DNA of 64,000 bases. It comes from Camellia lanceoleosa. Its lineage: Eukaryota > Streptophyta > Magnoliopsida > Ericales > Theaceae. Positions 1 through 10,527 of the stretch are shown one piece after another. The notes beneath the pieces were generated by a model. It ran no database searches, was not told where the DNA came from, and was given only the letters and a program-made list of their open reading frames with translations. The translations under genes were made by a program, and so were the position numbers. The stretch covers positions 50,662,925 to 50,726,924 of the forward strand of contig CM045768.1 in the NCBI GenBank assembly GCA_025200525.1, read 5' to 3'. Numbering within the stretch: the first letter of the stretch is position 1; the number at the start of each line of letters is the position of its first letter.

Positions 1-564
1 TTCTGAGAGCAGAGTGAAGAAGAACACAAATGTCGAAGATATTACGAAGCTCTCAGAGCAAGGGGTTGGATTGGGACCGATATTTGTGTACCAAAAAAGT
101 GGAAGCACACGTGTACGTTCCAGATATTTTAGAGAAATTTAGGCCAAGTTTGGGAAGACTAAGGGCAAGTTTGGGATCTTTCAATAAATTAATTTTTATA
201 ATTTTTTATTACACATTTTTTCATAAAAAGTTAAAAAATTAACCCAAACATCCATATTTTCAACCTCAATTTTTTAGTCTAAAAAGACAAAAAGTACACT
301 TATTTAGAATACTCTAAACAACTCCTAAATAAGTGTATTTTTTGACTTTTCGTGTATTATGTGTAGAAAAAGTAGAGAGGAGATATTGATTGATGTGACC
401 AAAAAAAATAAAAAGATAAAATAAGTGCATTTTTTTAGTTTAGCCAAACTTGACCTTAACCAAAACGGCTCCCACCATTATTCGGTAAAAATGACAATTT
501 CAATTTGTTTTATTTCATAAATCCTTTAAAGAGGGGAGGCAAGTAAAAACAAAAATAAAAAATT
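1..564. other. AT-rich intergenic DNA with a dispersed repeat and stem-loop
   Basis: No gene is supported here; the 70-codon frame at 30-242 has no recognisable domain. Bases about 190-338 are a diverged copy of a sequence that recurs at about 43335-43478 in the same orientation. Inside it, TACACTTATTTA (294-305) pairs perfectly with TAAATAAGTGTA (327-338), giving a 12-bp stem with a 21-base loop. Confidence 0.5.
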
Positions 565-2212
565 GGGTTAATTATAAAAAAAATTCTAAGGTTTTGCGCC
601 TTTTTGTTTTAAACCCTAGATTTTCAATTTTTACAAATTAAACTCCATACTTTCACTCGTGTTTCAATCTGGCCCCTCCATCAATCTCTGTCATATTATA
701 CTAACGAAAATCTGGGCAGAATTTTAGATTCAAGCACACATGTTCAAGCAGTTATATCTCCCTTGACGTAACTCCATTTTGCCTCATTTTTACATCGTTA
801 GATTTACTTCAGGGCCTAGTTTTCATTCCAACTCTCACACGTCTAATTCCACCTCATTTTGCATGTTGTCGGAGCTTCAAAAGTTGACTAAAAATAAGAT
901 TTTTCTCTTTTTGGACAAAATTTTTATATTCAAACTCACAAATTCAAGAACTTGTATCTCCCTCATCGTTACTCCGTTTTGACTCATTTTCGTGTCGTTC
1001 GATTCACTTCATGGCCTAATTTTCATTCCACTTCTCATATACCTTGATTCACCTCTTTTTGCGTACCGTCAAAGCTTTAAAAGTTAGCCAAAAATAAGAT
1101 TTTTCTCTCTTTCTTTTTTTTCTTTCTTCTTCTATCTTTCATCTCCATGCTTTTTCCTTCCTCCTTCCTTTCTACAATTATTATCTTAACAAGAAGATAA
1201 CAACAACAACATCAACAACAAAAAAAAAAAAACAATTGTGGCGATGAATCGAGCGAAAAACAACAAGGTAACAAAAACAAATAAGGTTTAAAAGAGATTA
1301 GAACCTCACTATTGCTGATTGACGAGCAAGAAAAGCTTAATTCAAAAGAGTGGTCAAAGACGCAATAAGAAGACAAGCTCTTATTCTATGCCAACCATAA
1401 GAAAAAGACTCGAGCTATGTTGGATTACTACAAGAAGTTATGGGGTAGTTATGATCATTTGGAGCAAAATGATAGTGGGTTGAGAATGAGGAAATCAAGA
1501 GCTGTTGCTGCTACAGCAACTGCAATTATGATTGCCCTGGTTAGGGTGGAGGAGGAGAAGGAAGTGGGTGGTGGTGGTGGTGGTGGTGATGCTGCCACTC
1601 AGAGAAGGTTATGGATGAAGAAAGGTCCCAAGCATAGTAGGATGAATACAATAGTGCTGAATTTTCAGAGAGAGAAAATTTTATTGTTGGCCAATTTTCG
1701 GAGCTTCGACAGCACACAAAAAGAGGTGAAACATCGCATATGAGGCACGGAATGAAAACTAGGCCATAAGGTGAATCCAACGACGCAAAGATAAGGCGAA
1801 ACGGAATTATGACGAGGGAGATACAAGTTATTGAACATGTGAGTTCAAATTTGAAAATTTTATCCAAAGAGAGAAAAGTATTATTTTTAATCAACTTTCG
1901 GAACTCCATCGCACGTAAAAAAAAATAGAATAAGGTGTAAGAGAGGTGGAATGAAAACTAGACCATGAGGTGAATCCAATAATGCAAAAATGAGGCAAAA
2001 TGGAATTACGAGAATGGAGATATAAATACTTGAACATATGTGTTTGAATCTGAAATTTTGCCTAGATTTTTGTTAGTATAAGATGACAAAGATAGACGGA
2101 TGGGTCAAAATGAAACACGAGTAGAAGTATGGGGTTTAATTTGTCGAAATTGAAAATCTGGGATTTAAAATGAAAAAGACGCGAAACCCTGGGGCTTTTT
2201 TGTAATTAACCC
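565..2212. mobile_element. Long-TIR DNA transposon (MULE-like, non-autonomous)
   Basis: The left end (GGGTTAATTATAAAAAA from 565) and the reverse complement of the right end (GGGTTAATTACAAAAAA from 2212) match. The similarity continues for about 545 bp on each side (565-1113 and 1668-2212). Each arm itself holds two tandem copies of a roughly 200-bp unit containing the shared phrases CTAGTTTTCATTCCA and TTGTATCTCC. The bases flanking the termini, TAAAAAATT (556-564) and AAAAAAATT (2213-2221), agree at 8 of 9 positions, the target-duplication length of Mutator-like elements, although the sequence is low in complexity. Long arms and 9-bp duplications fit MULEs; no transposase is inside. The centre (about 1120-1660) is different DNA with coding character. 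Confidence 0.75.
1366..1632 (+). pseudogene. Probable captured host gene fragment inside the TIR element
   Basis: An open frame of about 89 codons lies between the two terminal arms. It has a basic segment KKKTRAMLDYY, a small-residue run AVAATATA, a seven-glycine run coded by repeated GGT, and then the motif QRRLW followed by MKK. In plant HARBI1/ALP1-like domesticated transposase genes, a similar order (basic stretch, Ala-rich and Gly-rich linker, RRLW) precedes the DDE domain. The likeness is from memory and weak, so the family call is tentative. A stop lies just upstream in the same frame, and the frame runs out into the right arm near 1668. A gene piece trapped between MULE arms is the Pack-MULE pattern. 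Confidence 0.4.
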
Positions 2213-2239
2213 AAAAAAATTTATTAGACAATATTGTCA

Positions 2240-2350
2240 AAGTAATATGTTATTGTGAATCAAAACAACATATTACTGTGAATCAAAGTAACATATTATT
2301 GTGAGACAGAATAATATATTATTATCAAATAGAATAATATGTTACTGTTT
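2240..2350. repeat. Degenerate 23-bp minisatellite
   Basis: About five head-to-tail copies of a unit like ATATTATTGTGAATCAAAGTAAC, diverging towards the right. The spacing between successive ATATT(A/G)(C/T)TG cores is about 22-24 bases. Confidence 0.55.
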
Positions 2351-2755
2351 ATATCAATTTCAACGGTACTATATATGTATATATATTTTAAGAATTTCAT
2401 AGTTAACATAAATTTTATTTGATAGATCTTGATGAGAAGATTCTAAAAATATTAATTTTATTAAAAACTGACATCTAAAGTTATATTATTTTAAAGTTTA
2501 ATATTTTAGTAGTAATAGTATGCGTTGGATTTTTCAAGAATTTTTTTTTTCAATTGTCCTTAATGCATTATAATTTTATTATAAAAGAATTTTAACCAAA
2601 TTTCTCGATATTTTAACAGGATCATTTTTTTAAAATAGAAATAAGTAACGATTTTTTTTTTTTTAAAAAATAAAATATGGTCGCAATGCCTAATTTACCA
2701 ATTGAATATTTGAAATTTTGTACAAGTTTTAAAAGTGCTAAAAAAATATTCAGCT

Positions 2756-3178
2756 TATTTGGTTCTGGTTTTTAGAAAATTTTACTTTTTTATTTTCCAT
2801 ATTTTAATGTTTCCAATGAATTTTTTTAATATTCTAAGCAATTTCTTTTAATTTTTAGACACACCTAACATAAATACACTTAAAAAGTGTAATATTTGTA
2901 GAAAAAAAAAATCTATAAAAAAATACAAAAAATATCCCAAAAAAAATAAAAAAATTCATTATATTTTTCGTATTTTTGTGTATTTATTAAATTTATAAAA
3001 TATTTTTTACAAATATTTTACTATTTAGATATATCTAAATAAGGTGCATCTAAAAAAGTTTTAAAAAAATATTTAAAATTTAAAAAATATTTACTAAAAA
3101 CAAAAAAAAAATACGAAAAACAAAAAACAAAAAACTCAATTTTTAAAAAATTAAATTCAGAAAACTGAAACTAAATAC
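2756..3178. mobile_element. MITE-like element, copy 1 of a family
   Basis: This copy shares about 420 bp of gapped similarity with 13273-13697, including ATTTTACTTTTTTATTTTC near the start and CAAATATTTTACTATTTA in the middle. Both copies have short inverted ends: TATTTGGTTCTGGTTTTT here against TATTTAGTTTCAGTTTT from the far end. No target duplication could be made out. Confidence 0.55.
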
Positions 3179-3669
3179 ACTGACTGATAGTTTATTTATT
3201 ATTATTTTTTGAGGTTCATCAATTGCTGTTTATTTTTTATTATTATTTTTAATGTATTCTGCTTGATTTCTGTTTTAAAATGTTTATAATGACTTGATAT
3301 TAATTATTGTAGAAGATATTTGCAAGGAAGATCCGAATGTTCCGTATCACGTAGCTCACATGCATGTCATACAATTTACATGTAAGTAATAAGTAGTTTC
3401 AACTAATTTTAAAAGGAGTACCGCGATTAGCATATCATAAATTACTTTGGGTCTCTAATTTTTAATTTTCCCTATTACAATAATAATCTCAAATAAAATT
3501 ATTAAAAATAATATTATTAATTTTAATTTTGAAACATTTCATCTCACAATTAAGTCTACACACTCACTACATCATAAATTACGGTTTATGAAAACACCCA
3601 TCTCCATCATCACCCATCTATCTTTCTCAAATCCCACCTTCAAAACCTATCCATCTTCAAAACCTTTTA

Positions 3670-4045
3670 GTGGCAATATTCCGATGATAATAGTGGCAAC
3701 CATTTAACTATTTACACTTCTCTAGCAATGGCAATATTTCGGTGGTAATAGTGGCAACCACTTGGCGGAATACAGGCCCGAATATTACTTATATGTTTGG
3801 GATGGCGTTCCCCGAACAAATAAGTAATGTTCGGAAATGCAGGTTCGAATATGAAAATTTCTTAATACATTGAATGATCAAAATTGTTAACGCTTGCAGA
3901 AGTTTTCATTTTTTCAAATTCGGGAATACATGCTCGAACATTACTTATTTGTTTGGGATTCCCGAACAAATAAGTAATGTTCGAAAATGCAAGCCTGAAT
4001 ATGGAAATTCCTTAACACATTGAACGATCAAAATTTTTAATACTT
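3670..4045. repeat. Tandem hairpin-forming repeats
   Basis: A unit of about 57 bp (GGCAATATT...AATAGTGGCAACCA) occurs twice at 3670-3780. It is followed by two copies, 150 bp apart, of a hairpin unit. In the second copy 3935-3958 pairs with 3960-3983 over 24 bases with one mismatch and a one-base loop. The first copy (3779-3834) has a larger loop and more mismatches. The flanking text (TTCGAATATG.. and ..ATCAAAATT) is also duplicated. Confidence 0.65.
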
Positions 4046-4249
4046 ATAGAAGTTATCAGAAGTAATCCAAATCCATTATCAGGTTCAAAAATTATTCTTT
4101 CATCGCGTAGTTTTGATATTATTGCTGCATAATTTTCTGTTGAACTCACAATTTTATAATATCTACCAACCAAACTAATTAATATAATTTTTTTTCTATA
4201 AGAGAAGAATTAGTACGAGAAAACTAAGAAATTATGTGTATATATATAC

Positions 4250-4283
4250 ACAGAGAGAGAGAGAGAAAGAGGGAGAGAGAGTA
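4250..4283. repeat. GA microsatellite
   Basis: An interrupted (AG)n run preceded by alternating TATATATA. Confidence 0.8.
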
Positions 4284-4627
4284 TACCAACTGTGATAATG
4301 GTGGATGAGGTAGTAGAAATAGTAATCACATTGACTCTTCTTCTTTTTGGTAGATTTTGTTAAGATTTTTTTAAAGAGATTTTTTTTTTTAGTGTGGGAT
4401 GTGTGCATTCAATGAGTAGCATGTTTTCATAAGAATAGTTTTGGTATTATTTGTGGGGAAAAAAAAAATTTGAGGGTTTCAAAATTTATAAATGGGAGCC
4501 CAAACAAATAGAGGGTCCAAAATAATTTATGAGATGATAATAACACCACTCTTTAAAAAATAAATAAATAATTCAGTTGTAGAAATCTCCCAATTCAAAT
4601 AATTTTTTTAAGGAGTTTTCTTAGGTA

Positions 4628-4652
4628 TGCCTTGCATATGGTATGCAAGGCA
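4628..4652. repeat. Perfect terminal palindrome of the MULE candidate
   Basis: TGCCTTGCATA, a TGG loop, then TATGCAAGGCA: an 11-bp perfect stem sixteen bases inside the proposed left end. A sister hairpin with a GTGTGCAACC stem and TTAAAGG loop sits near the right end (about 13157-13183). Both include a TTGCATATGG-type core. Confidence 0.75.
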
Positions 4653-5079
4653 TTTACGCCCTTTCTATTTTGCATTTACACCTTTTATGTATTAGGTTAT
4701 ACGATATTTTTTGAAAGTTTACACATTGGTGACCTGCTAAACGGGGTCCTTTACAGGTAAATTAATTAAATAATATAATATATTAATAATTTAATAAAAG
4801 GTCCTAAAAGGTGTAAAATGTGAAAATATTTTCATAAATGGGTGTAAACTTTCACAAAATGGTGTAAGGTATAAACTTTCAGGAAAAGGTGTAAACCGTG
4901 CAAACTTTCACAAAATGGTGTAAGTATTTTTATGAAAAGGTATAAGTTTAGAAAAAATTTCAGAAAAGGTGTAATGTTTCAGAAAAAATGTAAAATTTAG
5001 TTTAGTGTAAATTTTATCGACAAATAACAGTTTAGTCGCTAAAGGTTTGAAATTTTATTACCATCGGCCCCCCTCTTCT

Positions 5080-5530
5080 CTGTTTCTCACCAACACTTTC
5101 TCTGTTCTTTCTCACACGCACACAGAATAGTCACCACCAATCCTGACCCCCGCTAACCACCCAAGCGTCGGTTGCCTCCGGTGCTCACTGTCGTCTGTCA
5201 TCGCCACCTCTACGGCAACCGCTACGGCCACCGCCACTGTCGCAAATCAAAGGTTTTTTTTTCTCTCACTATCGATCTTGGTCTCTCTCTGTCGATGTCG
5301 GCCTATTCTCCATCGATGTTGGTCTCTCTCTGTCGATCCCTATCTATCTCAGTCTGTCTCCAATGATCTTGGTCTGTTTGTGTCCTTGTCGGTCTCTTCT
5401 CTGTCGATCTCTATCGATTTCGGTCCCTCTCTGTCAATCTCGGTCTGGCTGTCTTTGTCAATCACTGTCCAACTAGGTCTCTATGTCTCTCGATCTTAGT
5501 CTATCTCTCTCTCTCTTTGTCTCTTGCTCT
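5080..5530. repeat. CT-rich TCGATCT-CGGTCTCTCT module, copy 1
   Basis: A GC-richer island inside the AT-rich array. It starts with CCACC/CCGCC-rich sequence, passes through CAAATCAAAGG, and then has many loose copies of TCGATCTCGGTCTCTCTCTG. The second copy is at about 7060-7375. Reading frames on both strands here are by-products of the repeat. Confidence 0.65.
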
Positions 5531-7039
5531 ATATTAAAAACGGTTCTCTTTTACATTGACATACTTGGCTGGATTTGGACTTGGAGTCGCTATTCGAAGC
5601 CCTCCCAAACTCGTCTTCTTTGAAACAGACTTCTACTGAGAGAAAGACCAAGCCCTCCGAAACGCCCTTCTCTCTCATATTGCCATTATTTGAACAAGAC
5701 CAATACAGTTTGATTGGATTTTAGGAACTTACACGTTTTGTGAAAAAACGGAACTTACACGTTTTGCGAAGTTACTTACATCTCTTGTAAAAACACTTAC
5801 ACTATTTGTGGAAGGTTACACATTTGTGAAATAATTTATTTTGTAAAATTTACACATTTTCGTTGAAATACTTACACCTTTTGTGAGAAGTTACTACTTT
5901 TGTATAGAATGTTATTAAAAAAATTTACACCTTTTTTGAAAACAGAACTTACACTTTTTGTCAAATAACTTACATCTTGTGTGAAAAAATTTACACCTAT
6001 GGAAAATATGTTTTCATAAAGTTTACACCTTTTAGTGGAAATAATTACACCTTTTATGAGAAGTTACTCCGTTTGTGAAACATTTTTTTCAGAAAATATA
6101 CACATTTTATTAGAACTTACACCTTTTGTAAAATAATTTACATCTTTTCTGAAAATGTTTGCACCTTTCATGGAAATCTGAATTATATTTTCCATAAAAT
6201 TTACACCTTTAATGGGAAGTTACACCTTTTGTGAAAAAAAAACATACACCATCTTTTGTGAAACCACATACAAGTTTTTGAAAATATACACCTTTCATGG
6301 AAAAAAATATTTGCATAAAATTTATACCTTTTGTTAAAAACATAAACCTTTTCTGAATGGTTACACCTTTTTGTGGGAATACTTACACCTTTTCTGAATG
6401 GTTACTACTTTTGTGAATAATTTTTTCCATAAAATTTACACTTTTTATGGGATATTACACATTTTCTACCAGCCAAACTTACACCTTTTTTTAAAATTTA
6501 CACATTCTATGGCAAATATGTTTTCATAAAGTTTACACCTTATTTTAAAAACTTACACCTATTCTGAAAAGGTACTCCTTTTGTGAAACAAATTTTTTTA
6601 AACAATTTACACCTTTTTAAAGGAGTTGCATCTTTGGTGAAGACAATTACACCTTTTTTGAAAATTTACACATTTTATGAAATATATACTTTGATAAGGT
6701 TTGTTAAAAGAAATTATTTGACAAAAGGTATAACCTTTTCAAATATGGTGTATGTTTTTCCGAAGAAGGTGTAAATGACCTCAGAAAATATGTAAGTTTT
6801 GTTTATCACTAAAGGTGTAACTTCAAATAATAAGTGTAAATTTTGTGAAAAAGATTTTTCCACAAAATGTGTAATTTTTCAAAAAAGTTGTAAATATTTC
6901 CACGAAAAGGTGTAAATTTTTATAAAATGTGTAAAATTTAAGAATAGGTGTAAACTTTGTGAGACAATCAAGTTGAATGTTTCGTTTTTACAAAAGATAT
7001 AAGTTCCCAAAGAAGCTCTAAATTTTATCGACGACTTAT

Positions 7040-7400
7040 GCGTTGAAAATTTTATCACCACTGACCACCCAACCGTCGCGGGCCACCATTACCCACCGCC
7101 ACCGCCACCGCCGCTGGTACAAATCAAAGGATTTTTCTGTCTCTATCGATCTTGGTCGCTCTTTGTCTATCTTGGGCTCTTTTCTGTCGATGTCGGTCTC
7201 TCTCTCTCTGTGTCTGCCGATCTCTGTCTGTATCGATCTTTGTTTGTCTGTGTCGATCTGGGTCCGTCTCTCTCTGTCGAACCATATCTATCTCGGTCTC
7301 TGTCTGTCGATATCGGTCCGTCTCTCTCCCTCCCTTCGTCTTTGTCTGTCTATATCGATATGGAACCATGAACAACACAAATACAATTTGATTGGGTCTA
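7040..7400. repeat. CT-rich TCGATCT-CGGTCTCTCT module, copy 2
   Basis: It repeats the layout of the module at 5080-5530: CCACCACTGACCACCCAACC, then CAAATCAAAGG, then TCGATCT/TCGGTCT repeats, ending in an AATACA-TTTGATTGG phrase that also ends the first module (5703). The offset of 1.7-1.9 kb indicates tandem duplication of a whole block: module, TTACACC block, GGTGTAA block. Confidence 0.65.
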
Positions 7401-9322
7401 GCAACTTACTCGTTCTGCGAAAAAATGGAACTTACACCTTTTGTGAAGTTAATTTCATCTTTTGTGAAAACACTTATTATATTTCTTGAAGGTTACAGTT
7501 TTTTGTGAAATAATTTATTTTGAAAATTTACACATTTTCGTTCAAATACTTACACCTTTTTGGAAAAGTTACCTCTTTTGTAAAATAATTTCATTGCAAA
7601 AATTTACACCTTTTATTTGAAGTTACACCATTTTGAAAACAGAATATACACCTTTTGTCAAATAACATACATCTTTTGTGAAAAAATTTACATCTTTTGT
7701 GAAAAACTACATTTCATAAAATATACACCTTTTGTTAAAAACTTACACATTTTTTTAAAGTTTACACCTTTTGTTGAAAATACTTACACGTTATTCGAAA
7801 AGTTACTCCATTTGTGAAATAATTTTTTCCATAAAATTTACACCTCTTATTAGAACTTACACCTTTTCTGAAAACAAAAGTTATACCTTCTGTGACATAA
7901 CTTACATCCTTTGTGAAAACAGTTACATCTTTTTTGAAAATTTCCACCTTTTGTTAAAAACTTACACCTATTCTGAGAAGTTACTCCTGTTGTGAAATAC
8001 CTTTTATTATGACTTACACATTTTCTAAAAACAAAAGTTACACATTTTGTGACATAACTTACATCTTTTGTGAAAACAGTTACACAGCTTTTGAAAATTT
8101 ACACTTTTTTTGTGAAAATATGTTTTCATAAAGTTTACACATTTTGTAACAAACTTACATTTTTTCTGAAAGTGTACACCTTTTGGGGAAAATATTTACA
8201 ACTTTTCAGAAATGGTGTAAGTATTTCCACTGAAAGGTTTAAACTTTCAGACAAGGTGTAAGGATTCACAAAAGGTATAAATTTTATGAAACCAAATTTT
8301 TCATAAAAGGTGTATATTTTCAAATAACGTGTAAATGTTTTCACAAAATATGCAAGTAATGTCACAGAATGTGTAAATTTTGTTTTCAGAAAATGTTTGA
8401 CTTTCAATAGAATGTGTAAATTTTATGAAAAATATTAACTCACAAATGAAGTAACTTTTTAGAAAAATGTGTAAGTATTTGGAGCAAAAGGTGTAAACTT
8501 TTAGAAAATGTGTATGTTTTTAGCAAAATGTATAAATTTTATGAAAAAGTTTATGTCACGAAAGGTGAAAAAAGGTTTATGTTTTTCACAGAAGGTGTAA
8601 TGATTTCAAAAATAGTCTAAGTCTTCAATTCACAAAATGTGTAAATTTTATGCAAAATTTATTTCACAAAAGAAGTAACTTTTCAAAGAAGGTAATTATT
8701 TTCAGCAAAAGGTGTAAGATTTAAGAAAATGTGTAAGTTTGAACAAAAGATGTATATTTTTGAAAAGAAAGTATTTCACAGAAGGTGTAATTTTTGAGAA
8801 ATGGTGTAAGTTTTTCCACAAAAGATGTAACTAAATTGGCAAAAGGTGTAAGGTTCGTTTTCAGAAAATGTGTAAGTTCGAACAAAATGTGTAAATTTTT
8901 GGAATAAAAATACTTTACAAAAGATATAACTTTTGAGGAATGGTGTAAGTAATTTCACTACAACATATAAGTTTTTAGAAAATGTGAATGTTTTAAAAAT
9001 ATGTAAATTATATGAAAAATTTTCTTTCACAAAATGTGTAAATTTTTTGAAAAGGTGTATGTTTTTTCACAAAAGGTGTAAGCCACTTCACAAAACGTGT
9101 AATTCAAGTTTTCACGAAAGGCGTATGTTTTTCCACAAAAGCTTTAAGGGACATCAAAAAATGTGTAAGTTTTGTTTTTACAAAAAGTGTAAGTTCCAAG
9201 GTGTAACTTTTATGAATAAAATTAATTTATAAATGATGTAACTTTTCATAAAAAGGTGTAAGTTGTTAGAAAAAGTATAAAATTTTCAAAAATGCCGTAA
9301 GTGTTCAGAAAAGGTGTAAGTT

Positions 9323-10527
9323 CCCTCGGCCCGTCCGTCTCTCTTCCATCTCAGACCGTCTCTCTCTGTTTGCCTTTCTCTCTCCTCGTCTCTCCGTTGT
9401 TCCATTTCCCCGTAGCTGTAGGGTTTTACAGAAAAAAATATTTGAGGGCAAAAATCATATTGAAAGAACAAAGCTTATTTACTTGAGTTTGGCGAACATC
9501 AATCATTTAAGTTCTTGGGAAGGCTAGCCATGGAAGTTGATGCATAAATTCTTTTTTGAAGTTGATTTTTGTCGCTGGAGCACAATCGCAAGGGTCAATC
9601 GAGCACCACCGTCGGTTTGTCTGCTCCGGTTGGTATTTCCTTTATTTCGTGCTCTCTCTTTCTCTGTCTCCTTGTTTGTCTTCTTTCATTCGCATATACC
9701 TTCACACCCAACCCGAAATCGATCCAATAGGAACTGTTTTGTACTCCATTTTGGTATTTTGTGCTATTTGAATAGGAACTTTTCCCTCTGCTACCCGAAA
9801 TCGACCCAATAAGAACTATTCTGTACTCGATTTTTGTATTTTCTCCCTTTCGAATAGAAAGTCTTCTCTCTGTTATCAGTGCTGCAAGTTGAACATAGGT
9901 ATCATAGTAGTTAGCAACAAGCATAAAAGGTGTTCTGCATTTACATGGCCAACTTGTTAGGTTATATATAACCAAAGAAGACTTAAAAAATTATTTGTGT
10001 AATATTGGCACGGGAAAAACAATTTTTTTTTAGAGTACCCAAAAAAGCAAAAATAAGAAACTCGATAAACAAACAATGACTAATCTTGATTCTGTAACGG
10101 CTAGCACACTCGGTTGAATTCTGCTTTCAATTTTGTAGTACTAGGTGATTTTATATTGCTGGAACTTATGTTTAGAAACAATCTATGTTACACGGACTCT
10201 TCAAAATAGATCAAATACTCGTGTCGGACACCTGAGAGTCAGACAAGGGTATGGGATATGTGTCGGATACTTTTCAACGGACACTTCTTATATAATTGTA
10301 TATAATACAATTATTATATGTGCAAATTATTGTCAAATTACTATAAATGTCATTTTGACACTGTAAGTTACATATAGTACCATTTTATGTCACATATTAG
10401 ATTAAAAATATGATATTTTTTCCCCAGACTACGTACCGTTGAATGTAAGATTTAATGAGTCGGACCTGTATATACATACCCGCACCCTATACCCGAGTCC
10501 GTTGATTGCGAGGCATAGAAACACATT
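9323..10527. other. Spacer inside the MULE with tandem and dispersed repeats
   Basis: After a third, shortened CT-rich module (9325-9410) there is a tandem pair of about 82 bp (9711-9792 and 9793-9875, both beginning ACCCGAAATCGA). Then comes unremarkable sequence, and at about 10185-10510 a block with GTGTCGGACAC / GTGTCGGATAC motifs. No gene is supported. The last block appears to cut off the 3' end of the transposase. Confidence 0.5.
10185..10510. mobile_element. GTGTCGGACAC-type dispersed repeat
   Basis: GTGTCGGACACC, TGTGTCGGATAC and CGGACACTTC occur at the left side and GAGTCGGACC / GAGTCCG near the right side. The same vocabulary (GTGTCGGACACG, GGACACTTCGG) reappears at 63895-64000 inside a GH3 intron, so this is a dispersed repeat. 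Boundaries are approximate. Confidence 0.45.

Larger units (their letters stand above)
2213..4611. other. AT-rich repeat-filled intergenic DNA
   Basis: No coding region is supported. The stretch holds a 23-bp minisatellite (2240-2350), a MITE-like copy (2756-3178), two hairpin units with tandem repeats (3670-4045) and a GA microsatellite (about 4250-4283). The remainder is simple AT-rich sequence. Confidence 0.6.
4670..9322. repeat. Array of degenerate TTACACC / GGTGTAA repeats in opposing blocks
   Basis: Dozens of short units of the form TTACACCTTTTGTGAAAA fill this region, spaced about 15-35 bases apart. Blocks read in alternating orientation: GGTGTAA at about 4798-5000, TTACACC at 5725-6690, GGTGTAA at 6720-7020, TTACACC at 7400-8190, GGTGTAA at 8207-9322. 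A higher order is visible: phrases such as GTTTTCATAAAGTTTACACC (near 6010, 6521, 8124) and GTTACTCC-TTTGTGAAA (near 6063, 7801, 7980) recur in the same order. Two GC/CT-rich modules (5080-5520, 7075-7350) interrupt the array. Any transcript would fold into long imperfect hairpins. I do not recognise a named satellite. Confidence 0.8.

Noticed and set aside
1541..1909. 122-codon minus-strand frame with a polyhistidine run
   Set aside because: It is antisense to the glycine repeat of the captured fragment and then runs into the terminal arm.
7124..7378. Minus-strand frame rich in Arg, Gln, Thr and Asp (RDRQTQRERDRHRQ)
   Set aside because: It is the antisense of the TCGATCTCGGTCTCTCT repeat; low-complexity repeat, not a protein.
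6583..9232. Many 60-100 codon frames rich in Phe, Tyr, Lys and Thr
   Set aside because: All are readings of the TTACACC/GGTGTAA array on either strand, with the same few words repeated.
4670..9322. Regularly spaced short repeats that superficially resemble a CRISPR array
   Set aside because: The units are degenerate, occur in both orientations, have no distinct spacers and lie in plant nuclear DNA without cas genes.
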